35,028 nucleotides of DNA from an uncultured bacterium (GCA_937951895.1 CALFER010000015.1:1-35028); one strand, 5' to 3'; positions 16,615 to 24,888 are shown, counted from the stretch's first letter. The notes: generated by a model not told the origin, from the letters alone. Numbers and translations: made by a program.

Positions 16615-18486
16615 TCAGGCGGTGGCGGGTTTTTCGAGAGCCCGGCGGACGGCAGAGGCAAGCTTTGTGAAACTGACCGGTTTGGCGACGCAGCCGGCGA
16701 TTCCGAGGCTCCGGGTGTGGCGGATGCGGTCGCTGTCTGAGAATGCCGAGATGATGATCGCGCGTTGACCCGGGTTGATCCGGAGCATGCGCTCGAATGT
16801 TTCGGCGCCGTCCATGGGTTGCATGATCATGTCCAGGATGACCAGATCGACCGTGCGGCGGGTGATGTATTCGAGTGCCGCGCTGCCGGAGTCGCGGGTA
16901 TCGACCGAGTAGCCGAGTTCGAGGAGCATATGGGAGAGCACATCGAGGTAGAGGGGGTTGTCGTCGACGATCAGGATCGATTCGCCGACTCCGCGAGCGG
17001 CGTCCGGTCTTGCTTCGGCCCGGACAAGCTGTCCCTGAACGGGGAAATAGAGCTGAAAGCAGGCGCCGCCTTGCCCGGGATTGAAGAAATCGACGAATCC
17101 ACGGTGTTCGGCGATGACATCCGACACGACACTGAGTCCCAGTCCGAGACCTTTCCGATGAGGGGTCTGCTTCGTCGAGAAGAAGGGGTCGAAGATGGAT
17201 TGCGCGACGAGTGCCGGCACGCCCGGGCCGGTATCCGTCAGGGACACGCGAACATACTGTCCGGCGGATATCGGTCGGTTTACTCCGCCGGTGGCATCGA
17301 ATGCCGTGAAGTCCGTCGCGACGGTGATCCGGCCGGCGTTCTGGGTCGCTTCGAGGGCGTTTTTCAGGAGGTTGGTCAGAATTCTGAGCAGCTGGGATTC
17401 GTCTCCCGAGATCAGCGGAAGTTCCGGTGAAAACCGATAATGGATCTCGACGGACTCGGGGATCGGCATCATCTGAATCGTCGACTGGATCAGATCGTTG
17501 ATCCGGATCGGTTCGCGCACCGGATGGGCGATTCTCGACAGACACATGAGTTGACTGTTGATTTCGGACATCTGCTGCGCGGCGCTCTGGATGAGATTGA
17601 TCAGTTTTTCGGTGTTCGGGTCCATCCGGATGCGCATTTTAAGAACATCCGGGATGCCGATGAGGGGACTGAGAAAGTTGTTGAAGTCATGCGCGATCTG
17701 GCGGGCCACCGAGCTGACGGCCTCCATCCGCTGCCTCCGGGACACTTCATCCTCCAGACGCCGATCGGCTGTGATGTCGTGGAACTGGAGAAGCAGTCCG
17801 TCGGAGACTTTGAAGCTGTTGACCCGGAGAATCAGCCGGGAGATGGACGTATTCCAGTTGAGTTCCGTATGGGCGCAGGAATCGTTTTCCATGATCTGGA
17901 GGAGCCACCGGCCGAAGCCCTGACGGAGATCCGGCGGGACGACATCGAGAATCGATCGGCCGATTGCGGCGCCGTCGGGAATCAGACGGAGGAATCCCGC
18001 GTTGGCGACGCGAGCGATGCCGTTCGCATCGAGGAACACGACGCCGTCCTGGAGCCCCTCCATGAGTGTCTGATAGCGATGTTCCGTATGTTCGAGTGCT
18101 TCCGTCAGCGATTTCTGGCGATCCACCTGCCGGCAGATAGCGACGACCCGGGATGCACTCAACCCCTGGCAGAATACTTCGAGATGACTCGTCTGACCGG
18201 TCGACCGGAACACGTAGGGGGTTTCCCGGATGATCATCTCACCGGCGGCACGTGCGAATTCGAGATCCTCGATGATCGATGGGTCATCCTTGAAAAACTC
18301 CGCGGCGGTTGATCCGAGAAAACCGGTGATTTTGCCGGAAGAAACCCGGACGGCCGCCGCATTGGCCTGCGCCAGGCAGAGCCCTCCCGGCTCGCGTTTT
18401 TCCCAGATGTAGGCGGGATCGGGAATCAGATCGAACAGTGTATGGAAGCAATCTGTCGGAGCCTTTGGATGCGATATCGTATTCAT
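16615..18486 (-). CDS. Hybrid sensor histidine kinase (PAS-PAS-HisKA-HATPase-REC)
   Basis: The protein has about 623 residues, no transmembrane segment, and is probably cytosolic. Two PAS-like domains (about 10-130 and 140-255) precede the phosphoacceptor helix with ARQIAHDFNNFLSPLIG. The ATPase domain follows, with N-box NLLKNALEA, G1 DTGPGV and G2 KGLGLGLSVV. A C-terminal receiver domain (about 505-620) has the acidic pair VDDN, phospho-Asp in LVILDMIMQPMDG and the Lys in VAKPVS. The HDFNN type is typical of kinases that end in a receiver. ATGs at 18486 and 18492 are both possible; AGAGGA is 8 nt from the first and 2 nt from the second. No separate response regulator is adjacent, so its output is unknown. 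Confidence 0.88.
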   Translation of the reverse strand: MNTISHPKAPTDCFHTLFDLIPDPAYIWEKREPGGLCLAQANAAAVRVSSGKITGFLGSTAAEFFKDDPSIIEDLEFARAAGEMIIRETPYVFRSTGQTSHLEVFCQGLSASRVVAICRQVDRQKSLTEALEHTEHRYQTLMEGLQDGVVFLDANGIARVANAGFLRLIPDGAAIGRSILDVVPPDLRQGFGRWLLQIMENDSCAHTELNWNTSISRLILRVNSFKVSDGLLLQFHDITADRRLEDEVSRRQRMEAVSSVARQIAHDFNNFLSPLIGIPDVLKMRIRMDPNTEKLINLIQSAAQQMSEINSQLMCLSRIAHPVREPIRINDLIQSTIQMMPIPESVEIHYRFSPELPLISGDESQLLRILTNLLKNALEATQNAGRITVATDFTAFDATGGVNRPISAGQYVRVSLTDTGPGVPALVAQSIFDPFFSTKQTPHRKGLGLGLSVVSDVIAEHRGFVDFFNPGQGGACFQLYFPVQGQLVRAEARPDAARGVGESILIVDDNPLYLDVLSHMLLELGYSVDTRDSGSAALEYITRRTVDLVILDMIMQPMDGAETFERMLRINPGQRAIIISAFSDSDRIRHTRSLGIAGCVAKPVSFTKLASAVRRALEKPATA

Positions 18487-18621
18487 GGACATATTCCTCT
18501 GGTCGATGGGGCATGATATCGCATCCCGGGATTCCATGCAATCGGAGCATTCCGGCTTGAACAAAAATTACGGCCTGATAGAATCGACCGGCAGGTGCTT
18601 TTTCAGGAAAGGAATCCCTCG

Positions 18622-20529
18622 ATGTTCGGCTTGACAGATCAGAAAACCATTCGTTGCTTGTCGATCGTGCTTCTCATCATGGCGGTTGCGGGTTGTACCA
18701 GGAACCCTCCATCTCCGGAATCCGGGCGGGCGGGGAAGCCTGCCGACACGCGGCCGGATCTGGATCGAACCGCCAGGCGTGCCGGGGCGGACGGGGATGT
18801 GCTCAACGCGGCGATGCTTCCGACGCGTGATCTGATCGATGAGGCACGCACGCTGGCCTGCACGGGTGCCAAGCAGTATATGGCGGGGAATTACATATCC
18901 GCCCGTGCGAATCTCGATGCCGCTCTTTTCAATCTCCAGCTCGCCGATCTCCCGGAGGATCTCCAGAGACTATCGTTCCTGCAACCGTTTCTGGCTGAGG
19001 ATTGTTCCAGTGTGAACATTGAGAAGACCTATCAATCGCTGATCGATTCGTCTCAGAATGAAGAAGCGGGCATTGCTCTGGATGAGTCCGTTCAGCCGCG
19101 GGTTGACTCAACGGGACTCGATCGGCCTTACATCGAGGCTGAAACCAGGCGGCTCATCACGATTTTTGGTGAAGATTCGCTGTCGGCGGACGATTTCGAT
19201 TCGTTTGTCAACGAGATCGAGGGGTTCATTCAGTATTTTCAGACGGACAAGCGGGATTGGTTCGAGCGTGCGTATTATCGGATGATGAAGTATCGGCCGA
19301 TGATCGAGGGGATATTCGGCGAGAAGAAGCTGCCGTCCGAAATTGTGTATCTCGCGTTTATAGAAAGTGCATTTTCGTATCGTGCGACCAGCACCGCCAA
19401 GGCGCGGGGGATCTGGCAGATGATGCCGGGCACCGCCGAGATGTATGGGTTGAAGGTCAAGAGGAATCTCGATGAGAGACTCGATCCGATCAAATCCACC
19501 ATAGCCGCCCGTGAATATCTTTCGGATCTGATCGCGATTTTCGGATCGAAATCGTTTCTTCTTGCCATGGCATCGTATAATGCCGGTGAAGGCAAGGTGC
19601 AGCGGTGTCTGCGCAAGGTGGACGATCCGTATGAAGACCGATCGTTCTGGCGCATTCGGGACTGTTTGCGGCAGGAGACTCGGGATTACATCCCGCTCAT
19701 CATGGCGGCGGGTATCATCTGTGAAAATCCCAAACGGTTCGGGTTTGAGCTGATGAGCCGTGAGGATCTGTATACGCAGCGGGACGTGGTGGTCTGTGAG
19801 GAACTCGTGCGGTTTCAGCCGATTGCGCAGGCTGCCGGTATTTCTGTGGACGATCTGATGACGCTCAACACGGATCTCCCGAGCGGTGCGACGTGGACGC
19901 CGGTGAAGAACACGCATTTATGGATTCCCAAAGCGGCGAAGGAGAGTGTTGCTCAGGTGATTGCGCGGTCCGAAGCCCCACCGCCTCCGCAGCCCGAGCC
20001 GTCCTCGGGTGCCGAATTTCATACGGTCAAGAAGGGAGAGAATCTCTTCAAGATCGGGAAGCGGTATAACATTCCGCACACGACGCTGGCGAAGTGGAAC
20101 GATATCAAGCCGCCGTATAGTTTGAAGGTCGGCCAGAAGATATATCTCACGGCGCCGGACGCCGCGCCGTCGACCGACAAGAGTGTTCCGCAAGTGAACA
20201 TGACGCGCTGCACCGATTCGCTGGTTTACGTCGTACAGAAAGGCAATTATCTTGCGGGAATTGCCTCGATGTTCGGGATCACGCCGCGCGACATCATGTC
20301 GGCGAACAAGTTGAACCGTGGGATGATCCATCCCGGGCAGCGGTTGGTGATCTGTCCGGCGTATCCGATCGAGGTAATCATTCACACCATTGCGGCGAAC
20401 GACACATTGCCGCAGATTGCGAAGCGGTATGCGATCAATGTGGAGGATCTATTGTTTGTGAACGGGTTGGAGATCCGGCAGAAGCTGGTGCCCGGGAGCG
20501 AACTGACGATTTATCGAAGAGCGTCGTAG
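18622..20529 (+). CDS. mltD: MltD-like membrane-bound lytic transglycosylase with LysM repeats
   Basis: The 635-residue lipoprotein cleaves peptidoglycan glycan strands. The signal peptide ends in the lipobox VAGC. An N-terminal helical region leads to the SLT domain (about 230-370), with the catalytic Glu in YLAFIESAFSYRATS, then GIWQMMPGTAEMYG and MASYNAGEGKV. Three LysM domains follow (about 465-510, 533-577 and 585-630), for example HTVKKGENLFKIGKRYNIP. The ATG at 18622 has AAAGGA 8 nt upstream and directly begins the signal peptide; the in-frame GTG at 18595 is less likely. It is divergent from the histidine kinase gene across 135 bp. Its end marks the left edge of the repeat-rich island. 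Confidence 0.9.
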   Translation: MFGLTDQKTIRCLSIVLLIMAVAGCTRNPPSPESGRAGKPADTRPDLDRTARRAGADGDVLNAAMLPTRDLIDEARTLACTGAKQYMAGNYISARANLDAALFNLQLADLPEDLQRLSFLQPFLAEDCSSVNIEKTYQSLIDSSQNEEAGIALDESVQPRVDSTGLDRPYIEAETRRLITIFGEDSLSADDFDSFVNEIEGFIQYFQTDKRDWFERAYYRMMKYRPMIEGIFGEKKLPSEIVYLAFIESAFSYRATSTAKARGIWQMMPGTAEMYGLKVKRNLDERLDPIKSTIAAREYLSDLIAIFGSKSFLLAMASYNAGEGKVQRCLRKVDDPYEDRSFWRIRDCLRQETRDYIPLIMAAGIICENPKRFGFELMSREDLYTQRDVVVCEELVRFQPIAQAAGISVDDLMTLNTDLPSGATWTPVKNTHLWIPKAAKESVAQVIARSEAPPPPQPEPSSGAEFHTVKKGENLFKIGKRYNIPHTTLAKWNDIKPPYSLKVGQKIYLTAPDAAPSTDKSVPQVNMTRCTDSLVYVVQKGNYLAGIASMFGITPRDIMSANKLNRGMIHPGQRLVICPAYPIEVIIHTIAANDTLPQIAKRYAINVEDLLFVNGLEIRQKLVPGSELTIYRRAS

Positions 20530-20545
20530 CGATCATCCGGCACCG

Positions 20546-20618
20546 CGGCAGGGACGCCGGAATGATGATCATGAAGGGTTTTTGATCCTCGAACAGGTGA
20601 CGGGGAAAAAATCCGGAG
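20546..20618 (+). repeat. 5' flank repeat of S23-like element, copy 1
   Basis: This 73-bp stretch resembles 23095-23166. Both share a CGGCAGG(G/A)ACGCCGG block, ATGATGATCAT, a TTTTGATCCT/TTATGATCCT block and AACAGGTGAC. Each lies upstream of the left arm of an S23-like element, so the repeated unit is larger than the arm-to-arm region. Confidence 0.7.
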
Positions 20619-20640
20619 CCGATGGTTGACGTTGTCGCGA

Positions 20641-20886
20641 TCGTTGTCGTTGTCGCAATCGTAATCGTAATCGGTAAGAAAAGTTCGGCCTGGCCACGAA
20701 GATCGCGAGACCTACCGGCTCGCTGTGGAATCCATCGCTTGGGCATGCAAACTGGCCAAAGGACTGAAAGGCGATACTCATCAGGGTTGTTTTGGTGCTG
20801 GCGAGACTGGGTCAGGTGAATCATGGAATACGCGGTGCTTTGGAGTTGTACGGTGATGTCGATTACGATTACGACAACGACAACGA
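20641..20886 (+). repeat. Inverted repeat bracketing S23-like remnant, copy 1
   Basis: The left arm (20641-20667) and right arm (20860-20886) are inverted copies matching at 26 of 27 positions, separated by 192 bp. The right arm is also coding sequence: in frame it gives the acidic tail DVDYDYDNDNEE of the four-helix-bundle remnant. In RNA, the region just upstream of the gene start could pair with the end of the coding region. Confidence 0.9.
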
Positions 20887-21004
20887 GGAAGCAGATTCTG
20901 TCAACAATCGCAATCTTGGGACGCCTTTGCGCTCAGGAATCGCCAAACTTGCGGGATTCGCAGCGTTTTCCGGGAGTCATGTCGGAGACAAGTTATATCC
21001 TTAA
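20692..21004 (+). pseudogene. Four-helix-bundle (S23/IVP-like) gene remnant, copy 1
   Basis: Two pieces of one gene remain in different frames. From 20692 the sequence reads GHEDRETYRLAVESIAW and on to LAKGLKGDTHQ, the N-terminal helix of the four-helix-bundle / 23S rRNA intervening-sequence-protein family (usually ~120 residues, beginning [GD]HE-x-L-D-x-Y-R). From 20792 another frame reads LARLGQVNHGIRGALELYGDV, then the Asp/Tyr/Asn tail and about 40 more residues. The middle of the protein (the helix-2/3 region) is missing, and the deletion shifted the frame. The expected start codon is also gone: in place of the ATG seen in copies 2 and 3, the bases read GAAAAGTTC. Non-functional as a protein. 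Confidence 0.75.
20887..20992 (+). repeat. 3' flank repeat of S23-like elements, copy 1
   Basis: About 105 bp after the right arm is closely similar to 23407-23520 and 29453-29567. Shared words include AAGCAGATTCTGTCAACAA, GCGCTCAGGAA, ACTTGCGGGATTCGCAG and TTTTCCGGGAG. All three copies lie in the same orientation. Confidence 0.85.
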
Positions 21005-21221
21005 GACATTGGTAGGTGCTATCTACCGTACCGCCGTTCTCATATAAAGTCATCAGCAGAGATTGATTGGTCGGAGATCACCTCCCCGATCCGGTCCGCC
21101 TACCGACACCTGTCACCGATGGATGCAGGTTCACCGGGATCGTACTCATTGCGCCACTTTTGCAGAAGGCATCGCAATTTGAAATGGCGCTGAGTATACT
21201 GCGAGAGTGAGGATGCAGATT

Positions 21222-22724
21222 ATGGCGGCAGGTAAAACCAAGTTCAATCCGAGAAGCTTGATGGAGCAGGCTATTGAGGTCATGCGCCAGTCTGTTGCTG
21301 AACCTCGGAGTGATGGCAAAGTCGACCCGAAAGTGGGCGCGGTGTTATACAAGCCAGACGGAACGATTGAGACCGCTTGCCGAGGAGAACTCCGGCATGG
21401 CGATCATGCAGAGTTTACACTTCTCGAAAGGAAAAACCGGGGCAACAAGCTGGACGGTTCGATTCTGTTTACGACGCTTGAGCCTTGCGCCCCAGGCGCT
21501 CGTCGCGATCCGAAGATTGACTGTGCGGAACGTATCCGACTAGCCCGGATCAAGAAGGTCTGGATTGGCATTCAAGACCCTGACCCGAAGGTAGCTCGCA
21601 AGGGCATCCAGCATCTCGAAAACAGTGCCATTGAAGTCGCAATGTTTGACCGAGATCTGCAGGATATAATCGAAAAAGAGAATTTCGAGTTTCTGAAGCA
21701 GGCCAACGAGCGCGCTTCGGCGGCAAAGAAAGCTCCAGCTGAGATCGTTCTGTCGCGTCTGGAGAACAGACTCGATTTGGCCGTGTTGAGCGATTTATCA
21801 ACCGATGCCCTGCAGTTCTATCGAGACCGTTCGGGAATTAAGGCTACCGTTGGTTCTTCCGAATTCAATCGCCTTTTATTACAGCAAGGGTTGTTGAAAA
21901 AGGATAAGGACGAACTATTCCCGACCGGATTTGGGATATTGCTTTTCGGCAAGCAACCCCGTAATGCACTGCGACAAGCCGGTCTATTGGCTTCGATCAC
22001 ATATCCGAATGGCGAGAAGGAACGCAAGGAATTCGACGAACCGGCCGTACTGATCCCTGATCTCCTGGAGAAGTGGCTGAAGGACAAACTGCCCAATGTA
22101 TTTGACCGGAACCAGATGCAACGCGAAGATCGTCCTGCCTTGCCATTCGAGATGGTTCGAGAGGCAGTGGTCAATGCGCTCGTCCACCGGGACTACGACA
22201 TTGAGGGTGGCAAGTGTCAACTTACGGTTGACGCGAATACCGTGATCGTGCGGAGCCCTGGAGGCCCGGTACTGCCAATAACGCTGGCGCAAATGCAGAA
22301 ATTTTCGGCACCTATGTTGAGCCGCAATCCGTCCATGCATTTTGTCTTCGCCCGCATGGGGATGGCGGAGGAACAGGGTCTTGGCCTTGACTCGTTGCGG
22401 AAGAGGGCACGACAGCAGAATCTGCCACTGCCGATCTTCAGATTGGATGACCCGTATCTCGTGCTCACCCTGTACCGTTCGTCCAAAGCAGCGTTAGTGA
22501 CCCTAGAAGAAGGGAAGCTCAATGAACTGAGTAAAGCTGAACGCGCAGGATGGGAATGGATTGTGACCAGGGACTCGGTGACGACCGCTGAATACCAAAA
22601 GGCGATGAATCTGCCAAACCGTACAGCGAAGAATCATATGAAGAAGTTTACAGATCTGGATCTCCTGGTAATGGTTGGGTCTGGCCGAGCCACCCTGTAC
22701 GAGGTGGTAAGGGATCGTCGATGA
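21222..22724 (+). CDS. Cytidine-deaminase-like domain fused to AAA_4/HATPase_c_4 ATP-binding protein
   Basis: The 500-residue protein starts at an ATG with GAGGA 8 nt upstream. Residues ~10-150 form a zinc deaminase domain of the RibD/dCMP-deaminase fold. It has HAE at 62-64 and TTLEPC ending at Cys89, with the second zinc Cys probably Cys101 (a C-x11-C spacing, longer than in typical RibD). After a linker, residues ~180-430 resemble the ATP-binding half of the Schlafen-AlbA/divergent-AAA family, with the GHKL-type N-box REAVVNALVHRDYD (about 312-325) and the segment MAEEQGLGL. The C-terminus (~440-500) looks like a winged helix. The usual N-terminal AlbA DNA-binding domain appears to be replaced by the deaminase. 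The island setting suggests phage defence; the substrate is unknown. Confidence 0.8.
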   Translation: MAAGKTKFNPRSLMEQAIEVMRQSVAEPRSDGKVDPKVGAVLYKPDGTIETACRGELRHGDHAEFTLLERKNRGNKLDGSILFTTLEPCAPGARRDPKIDCAERIRLARIKKVWIGIQDPDPKVARKGIQHLENSAIEVAMFDRDLQDIIEKENFEFLKQANERASAAKKAPAEIVLSRLENRLDLAVLSDLSTDALQFYRDRSGIKATVGSSEFNRLLLQQGLLKKDKDELFPTGFGILLFGKQPRNALRQAGLLASITYPNGEKERKEFDEPAVLIPDLLEKWLKDKLPNVFDRNQMQREDRPALPFEMVREAVVNALVHRDYDIEGGKCQLTVDANTVIVRSPGGPVLPITLAQMQKFSAPMLSRNPSMHFVFARMGMAEEQGLGLDSLRKRARQQNLPLPIFRLDDPYLVLTLYRSSKAALVTLEEGKLNELSKAERAGWEWIVTRDSVTTAEYQKAMNLPNRTAKNHMKKFTDLDLLVMVGSGRATLYEVVRDRR

Positions 22725-23030
22725 AGACCGTGTCTCAATATGAAACCCGCACCATGCGGGCTATCAGTCAGGCCAGCATGGCCCGATTGGCAACCCTCGG
22801 CGACCACTAAATCGCTATCAGGCCAACATGCAGGCCATCTTGGCCCGATACACCGATCAAGGTCTATGTGGAGCTCCTGTCCGGTCAGCGGTTAAATCAA
22901 GAGTTCTCAGAGAATACTTGCGGAGTCGAATGATATCCTCAAGCGACTGGCAGGTGCTATCCCCGAGTCGGCCACATCCCGTAAAAGAAAAACAAAGGCT
23001 GGGTGGCGCCGGCCTCCGTGCCGGCGTTCC
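22725..23030. other. Non-coding stretch with short diverged repeats
   Basis: I see no gene. A hairpin lies at 22744-22758. Two imperfect copies of GCTATCAG-x-GGCCA(G/A)CATG followed by GGCCCGAT lie near 22761-22792 and 22815-22852. The word GCGACTGGCAGGTGCTATCC near 22943-22965 recurs in diverged form near 25551-25575 and 21009. At 23005-23035 GCCGGCCTCCGTGCCGGC resembles the very start of the window. Confidence 0.5.
22744..22758. terminator. Short hairpin after the deaminase-fusion gene
   Basis: CCCGCA and TGCGGG form a 6-bp stem with a 3-nt loop, 20 bp after the stop of the deaminase-fusion gene. No T-run follows, so terminator activity is doubtful. Confidence 0.3.
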
Positions 23031-23094
23031 CATATGACGTTATCTGCCGGCCAACACGTGTCGCAAATGGATGTGCATCTTCCCTGTGATCGCC

Positions 23095-23246
23095 GGCAGG
23101 AACGCCGGCATGATGATCATACAGAGTTTATGATCCTTGAACAGGTGACAGAAAAGAATCCGGAGTGCGCGCCGGTCATTCATGCGTCCGCTCCCGCGGA
23201 ACTCGTTGTCAGTGAAGCGCCAGCGGAACGTTTGTCGTTGCCGCAA
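23095..23246 (+). repeat. 5' flank repeat of S23-like element, copy 2
   Basis: Bases 23095-23166 match the 5' flank of copy 1 (20546-20618). Bases 23196-23230 match the 5' flank of copy 3 (29256-29290) almost exactly, sharing GCGGAACTCGTTGTCAGTG and AAGCGCCAGCGGAACG. Copy 2 therefore bridges the two related elements. Confidence 0.8.
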
Positions 23247-23404
23247 TCGTTGTCGTTGTCGTAATCGGGAGGATAAATGACGTCTGGCCACGAGGATCTC
23301 GATACCTGCCGGCTCGCTGTCGAGTCTGGGTAAGATGAATCACGAATGCGCGATGGTTTGGAGTTGTACGGTGATGTCGATTACGATTACGACAACGACA
23401 ACGA
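23247..23404 (+). repeat. Inverted repeat bracketing S23-like remnant, copy 2
   Basis: The left arm 23247-23267 and right arm 23384-23404 are perfect inverted copies over 21 bp. The ribosome binding site GGGAGG begins directly after the left arm (23267-23272) and the ATG is at 23277. A stem between the arms would therefore sit right beside the ribosome binding site. The right arm encodes the DYDYDNDN-type tail. Confidence 0.9.
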
Positions 23405-23520
23405 CAATGAGGAAGCAGATTCTGTCAACAATCGCAAACTCGGCCCGCCTTCGTGCTCAGGAAGATCCATACTTGCGGGATTCGCAGCGTTTTCCGGGAG
23501 AAAGGTCGGAGACGAATGAT
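23277..23520 (+). pseudogene. Four-helix-bundle (S23/IVP-like) gene remnant, copy 2
   Basis: An ATG with GGGAGG 4 nt upstream opens MTSGHEDLDTCRLAVESG and stops at 23331-23333 after 18 residues. The tail-coding part follows in another frame: RDGLELYGDVDYDYDNDND, then NEEADSVNNRKLGPP and on to the TGA at 23518-23520. Compared with copy 1, this copy has lost a further stretch between the N-terminal helix and the GAGTCTGGGT block. Gene start and gene end survive while the four-helix core is gone, so the protein is dead. Confidence 0.75.
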
Positions 23521-23531
23521 TTCCTTCAGCG
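23405..23531 (+). repeat. 3' flank repeat of S23-like elements, copy 2
   Basis: About 125 bp is nearly identical to 29453-29573 (copy 3) and similar to 20887-20992 (copy 1). It ends at GATTTCCTTCAGCG, immediately before the next element (copy 4), so two elements are almost in tandem here. Confidence 0.85.
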
Positions 23532-23567
23532 TTGGCGCAGCTTACACGCCAGCCGTCGTGTGATCAG

Positions 23568-23822
23568 TCGTGCTCGTGCGCGTGCTCGTAATCGTAATCG
23601 AGAAGGAACTCGGAGCAAATGTTCGACCATGAGAAATTGGATGTCTACCGAGTAAGCCTGGAATTTGTCGCGTGGGAGTATTCTCGGGTCGATAAACTGA
23701 AAGGCGATCGGAGATCAGCCTGTGGGTCGGCCCTATAGTGCGCGGCGGTAATGGATGAATTGTTTATTATGAAGGTCAATGTTTTCAATCGATTACGATT
23801 ACGAGCACGAGCACGAGCACGA
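23568..23822 (+). repeat. Inverted repeat bracketing S23-like remnant, copy 4 (GAGCAC type)
   Basis: The left arm 23568-23600 and right arm 23790-23822 match inversely at 32 of 33 positions. The arm sequence (runs of CGTGCT on the left and GAGCAC on the right) is different from copies 1-3, which use GTTGTC/GACAAC, yet both arms changed together. The right arm encodes DYDYEHEHEHEH. The remnant's ATG lies 18 bp beyond the left arm. Confidence 0.92.
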
Positions 23823-23870
23823 GCACGTGCACGAGACAGACGCGTGTTTTATCCGGAGGAAAAGGTTTTT
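23619..23870 (+). pseudogene. Four-helix-bundle (S23/IVP-like) gene remnant, copy 4
   Basis: From the ATG at 23619 the frame reads MFDHEKLDVYRVSLEFVAW, then EYSRVDKLKGDRR, and ends at a TAG (23736-23738) after 39 residues. Reading through the TAG gives SAL-stop-CAAVMDEL. This matches the GSALECAAxxDxL motif I recall from intact family members, so TAG probably replaces a Glu codon. The segment between LKGD and GSAL that normally holds the RASQSIPLNIAEGNG motif has been deleted. The tail (SIDYDYEHEHEHEHVHE, 23784-23835) is in a different frame. This is an internal deletion plus a nonsense change plus a frame change. Confidence 0.75.
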
Positions 23871-23969
23871 ATGGACATCACGCACCAAACGAATCGACCG
23901 ATTACGCAACGCGGAACTCACAGCTCGCCGGTCATTCCTGCGTTCGCCCCACCTCCATCTCCAAATACC

Positions 23970-24773
23970 TCACTCAAACGTCACCCTCGGCAGCCCTTCA
24001 ACAATTTCTATCGTTTTCAAACTCACATTCACAATGCTCAGAAGCAAATCCAAAATGTACCTCGGATTCCCGACTTCCTCCGCCCAATCGTTCGGATCGT
24101 TCGTGATTCCGCTCTCCTTGTGCGTCGTCACCTGGTATCGCTCCATCACCCACTCGATCGCACTCTTGCCGTTGACCACGTAATCGTAGGCCCGGGCCGG
24201 AATGCTGGTAATCGTGATCGCGCTGTTGTACAGGATCGTGTCCTTCTGGCCCTTCTTCGGGAAACGCATCTTTTCCACTCTGAAAAATCCACTCTCGGCA
24301 CCGGTGACGACCAATTCCGGGCATGGCGGCACGTTTTCATACCCGATGTGCAGATCGGCCAGGTGTCGCCCTGCTTTGCTGAACGCCCAGAAATCCCGGA
24401 CATCATCGACCAGCGGCAGCCTCGGCAGCGACTTCTTCAGATCGTTGGCAAAGGTCGTCCGGTATTCCGGAATGTGCAGGAAGCCATATGCATAGTAAAA
24501 AATGTCTTCCTTCGTGACATTCGTTCCATACTGCGTCCGAGCACGTTCCAGGATGCAATCCGTCACGCCGTCCCGACGAACGAGATCACGCTGAGCCGGA
24601 TTGTCCCACAGCGAGGGGTGTTGCCGGGTCTGTTCTTCGTAATAGTACAGAGGGAAGCACTGCGATTTTCCGATCAGCTCAAGATCCGGTAGTGTATCGG
24701 TGATAATCGTCGAAAAATCTTTGGTTACACCGACACCTGAAACACAGATAAGGCGGTTTTCGGCTTCCGGCAA
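23970..24773 (-). pseudogene. C-terminal stump of a type ISP restriction-modification enzyme
   Basis: The open frame of 267 residues matches only the C-terminal target-recognition part of single-chain type ISP (helicase-methylase-nuclease) enzymes, which are normally well over 900 residues. Recognisable stretches are NRLICVSGVGVTKDFS, ITDTLPDLELIGKSQCFPL, KEDIFYYAYGFLHIPEYR, FWAFSKAGRHLADLH, VVNGKSAIEWVMERYQV and NPRYILDLL. The nuclease, helicase and methylase domains are missing. Upstream homology stops exactly where a dispersed repeat begins (24760-24794), and the apparent TTG start lies inside that repeat with no ribosome binding site. It is best read as a truncated gene. Confidence 0.8.
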
Positions 24774-24794
24774 CCGGTCAGGACCACGTTTGCC
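24760..24794. repeat. Dispersed repeat at the RM-gene breakpoint
   Basis: Bases 24761-24792 match 29218-29249 at 28 of 32 positions; both read CGGCTTCCGGCAACC and contain ACCACGTT. Here it sits at the broken upstream end of the type ISP gene. The other copy sits just before the flank of S23-like copy 3. The type ISP stump ends where the repeat starts. Confidence 0.7.
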
Positions 24795-24853
24795 AGAAAC
24801 CAGACCGGCATCCGCTCACAAAGAAATAGAATGAAGAAAATAGAACATTCGCC

Positions 24854-24882
24854 TTGACGGATATGCGTCATTGACGTATAAT
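24854..24882 (+). promoter_or_regulatory. Strong promoter with operator palindromes for the toxin-antitoxin operon
   Basis: TTGACG (24854-24859) and a perfect TATAAT (24877-24882) are separated by 17 bp. A 6-nt discriminator places transcription start at or next to the A of the toxin ATG (24889), so the message appears leaderless. The spacer holds two overlapping palindromes: TGACG-6-CGTCA (24855-24870) and CGTCA-T-TGACG (24866-24876). They form a likely operator for the HTH antitoxin between and across the promoter elements. Confidence 0.75.
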
Positions 24883-24888
24883 ACAACC

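Noticed and set aside
23034..23264. 76-codon frame running into the left arm of S23-like copy 2
   Set aside because: It reads through repeat flank and the arm itself (ending LPQSLSLS); the matching flank at copies 1 and 3 does not keep the frame.
23568..23835. Possible CRISPR array or simple microsatellite in the GAGCAC/GTGCTC runs
   Set aside because: There are no unique spacers of constant length; the runs are two inverted arms on either side of a gene remnant, and the right run is in frame with an acidic tail.
23751..24692. 313-codon plus-strand frame opposite the type ISP stump
   Set aside because: Its first part translates the GAGCAC arm as poly-Ala-Arg and the rest is antisense to recognisable restriction-enzyme sequence.
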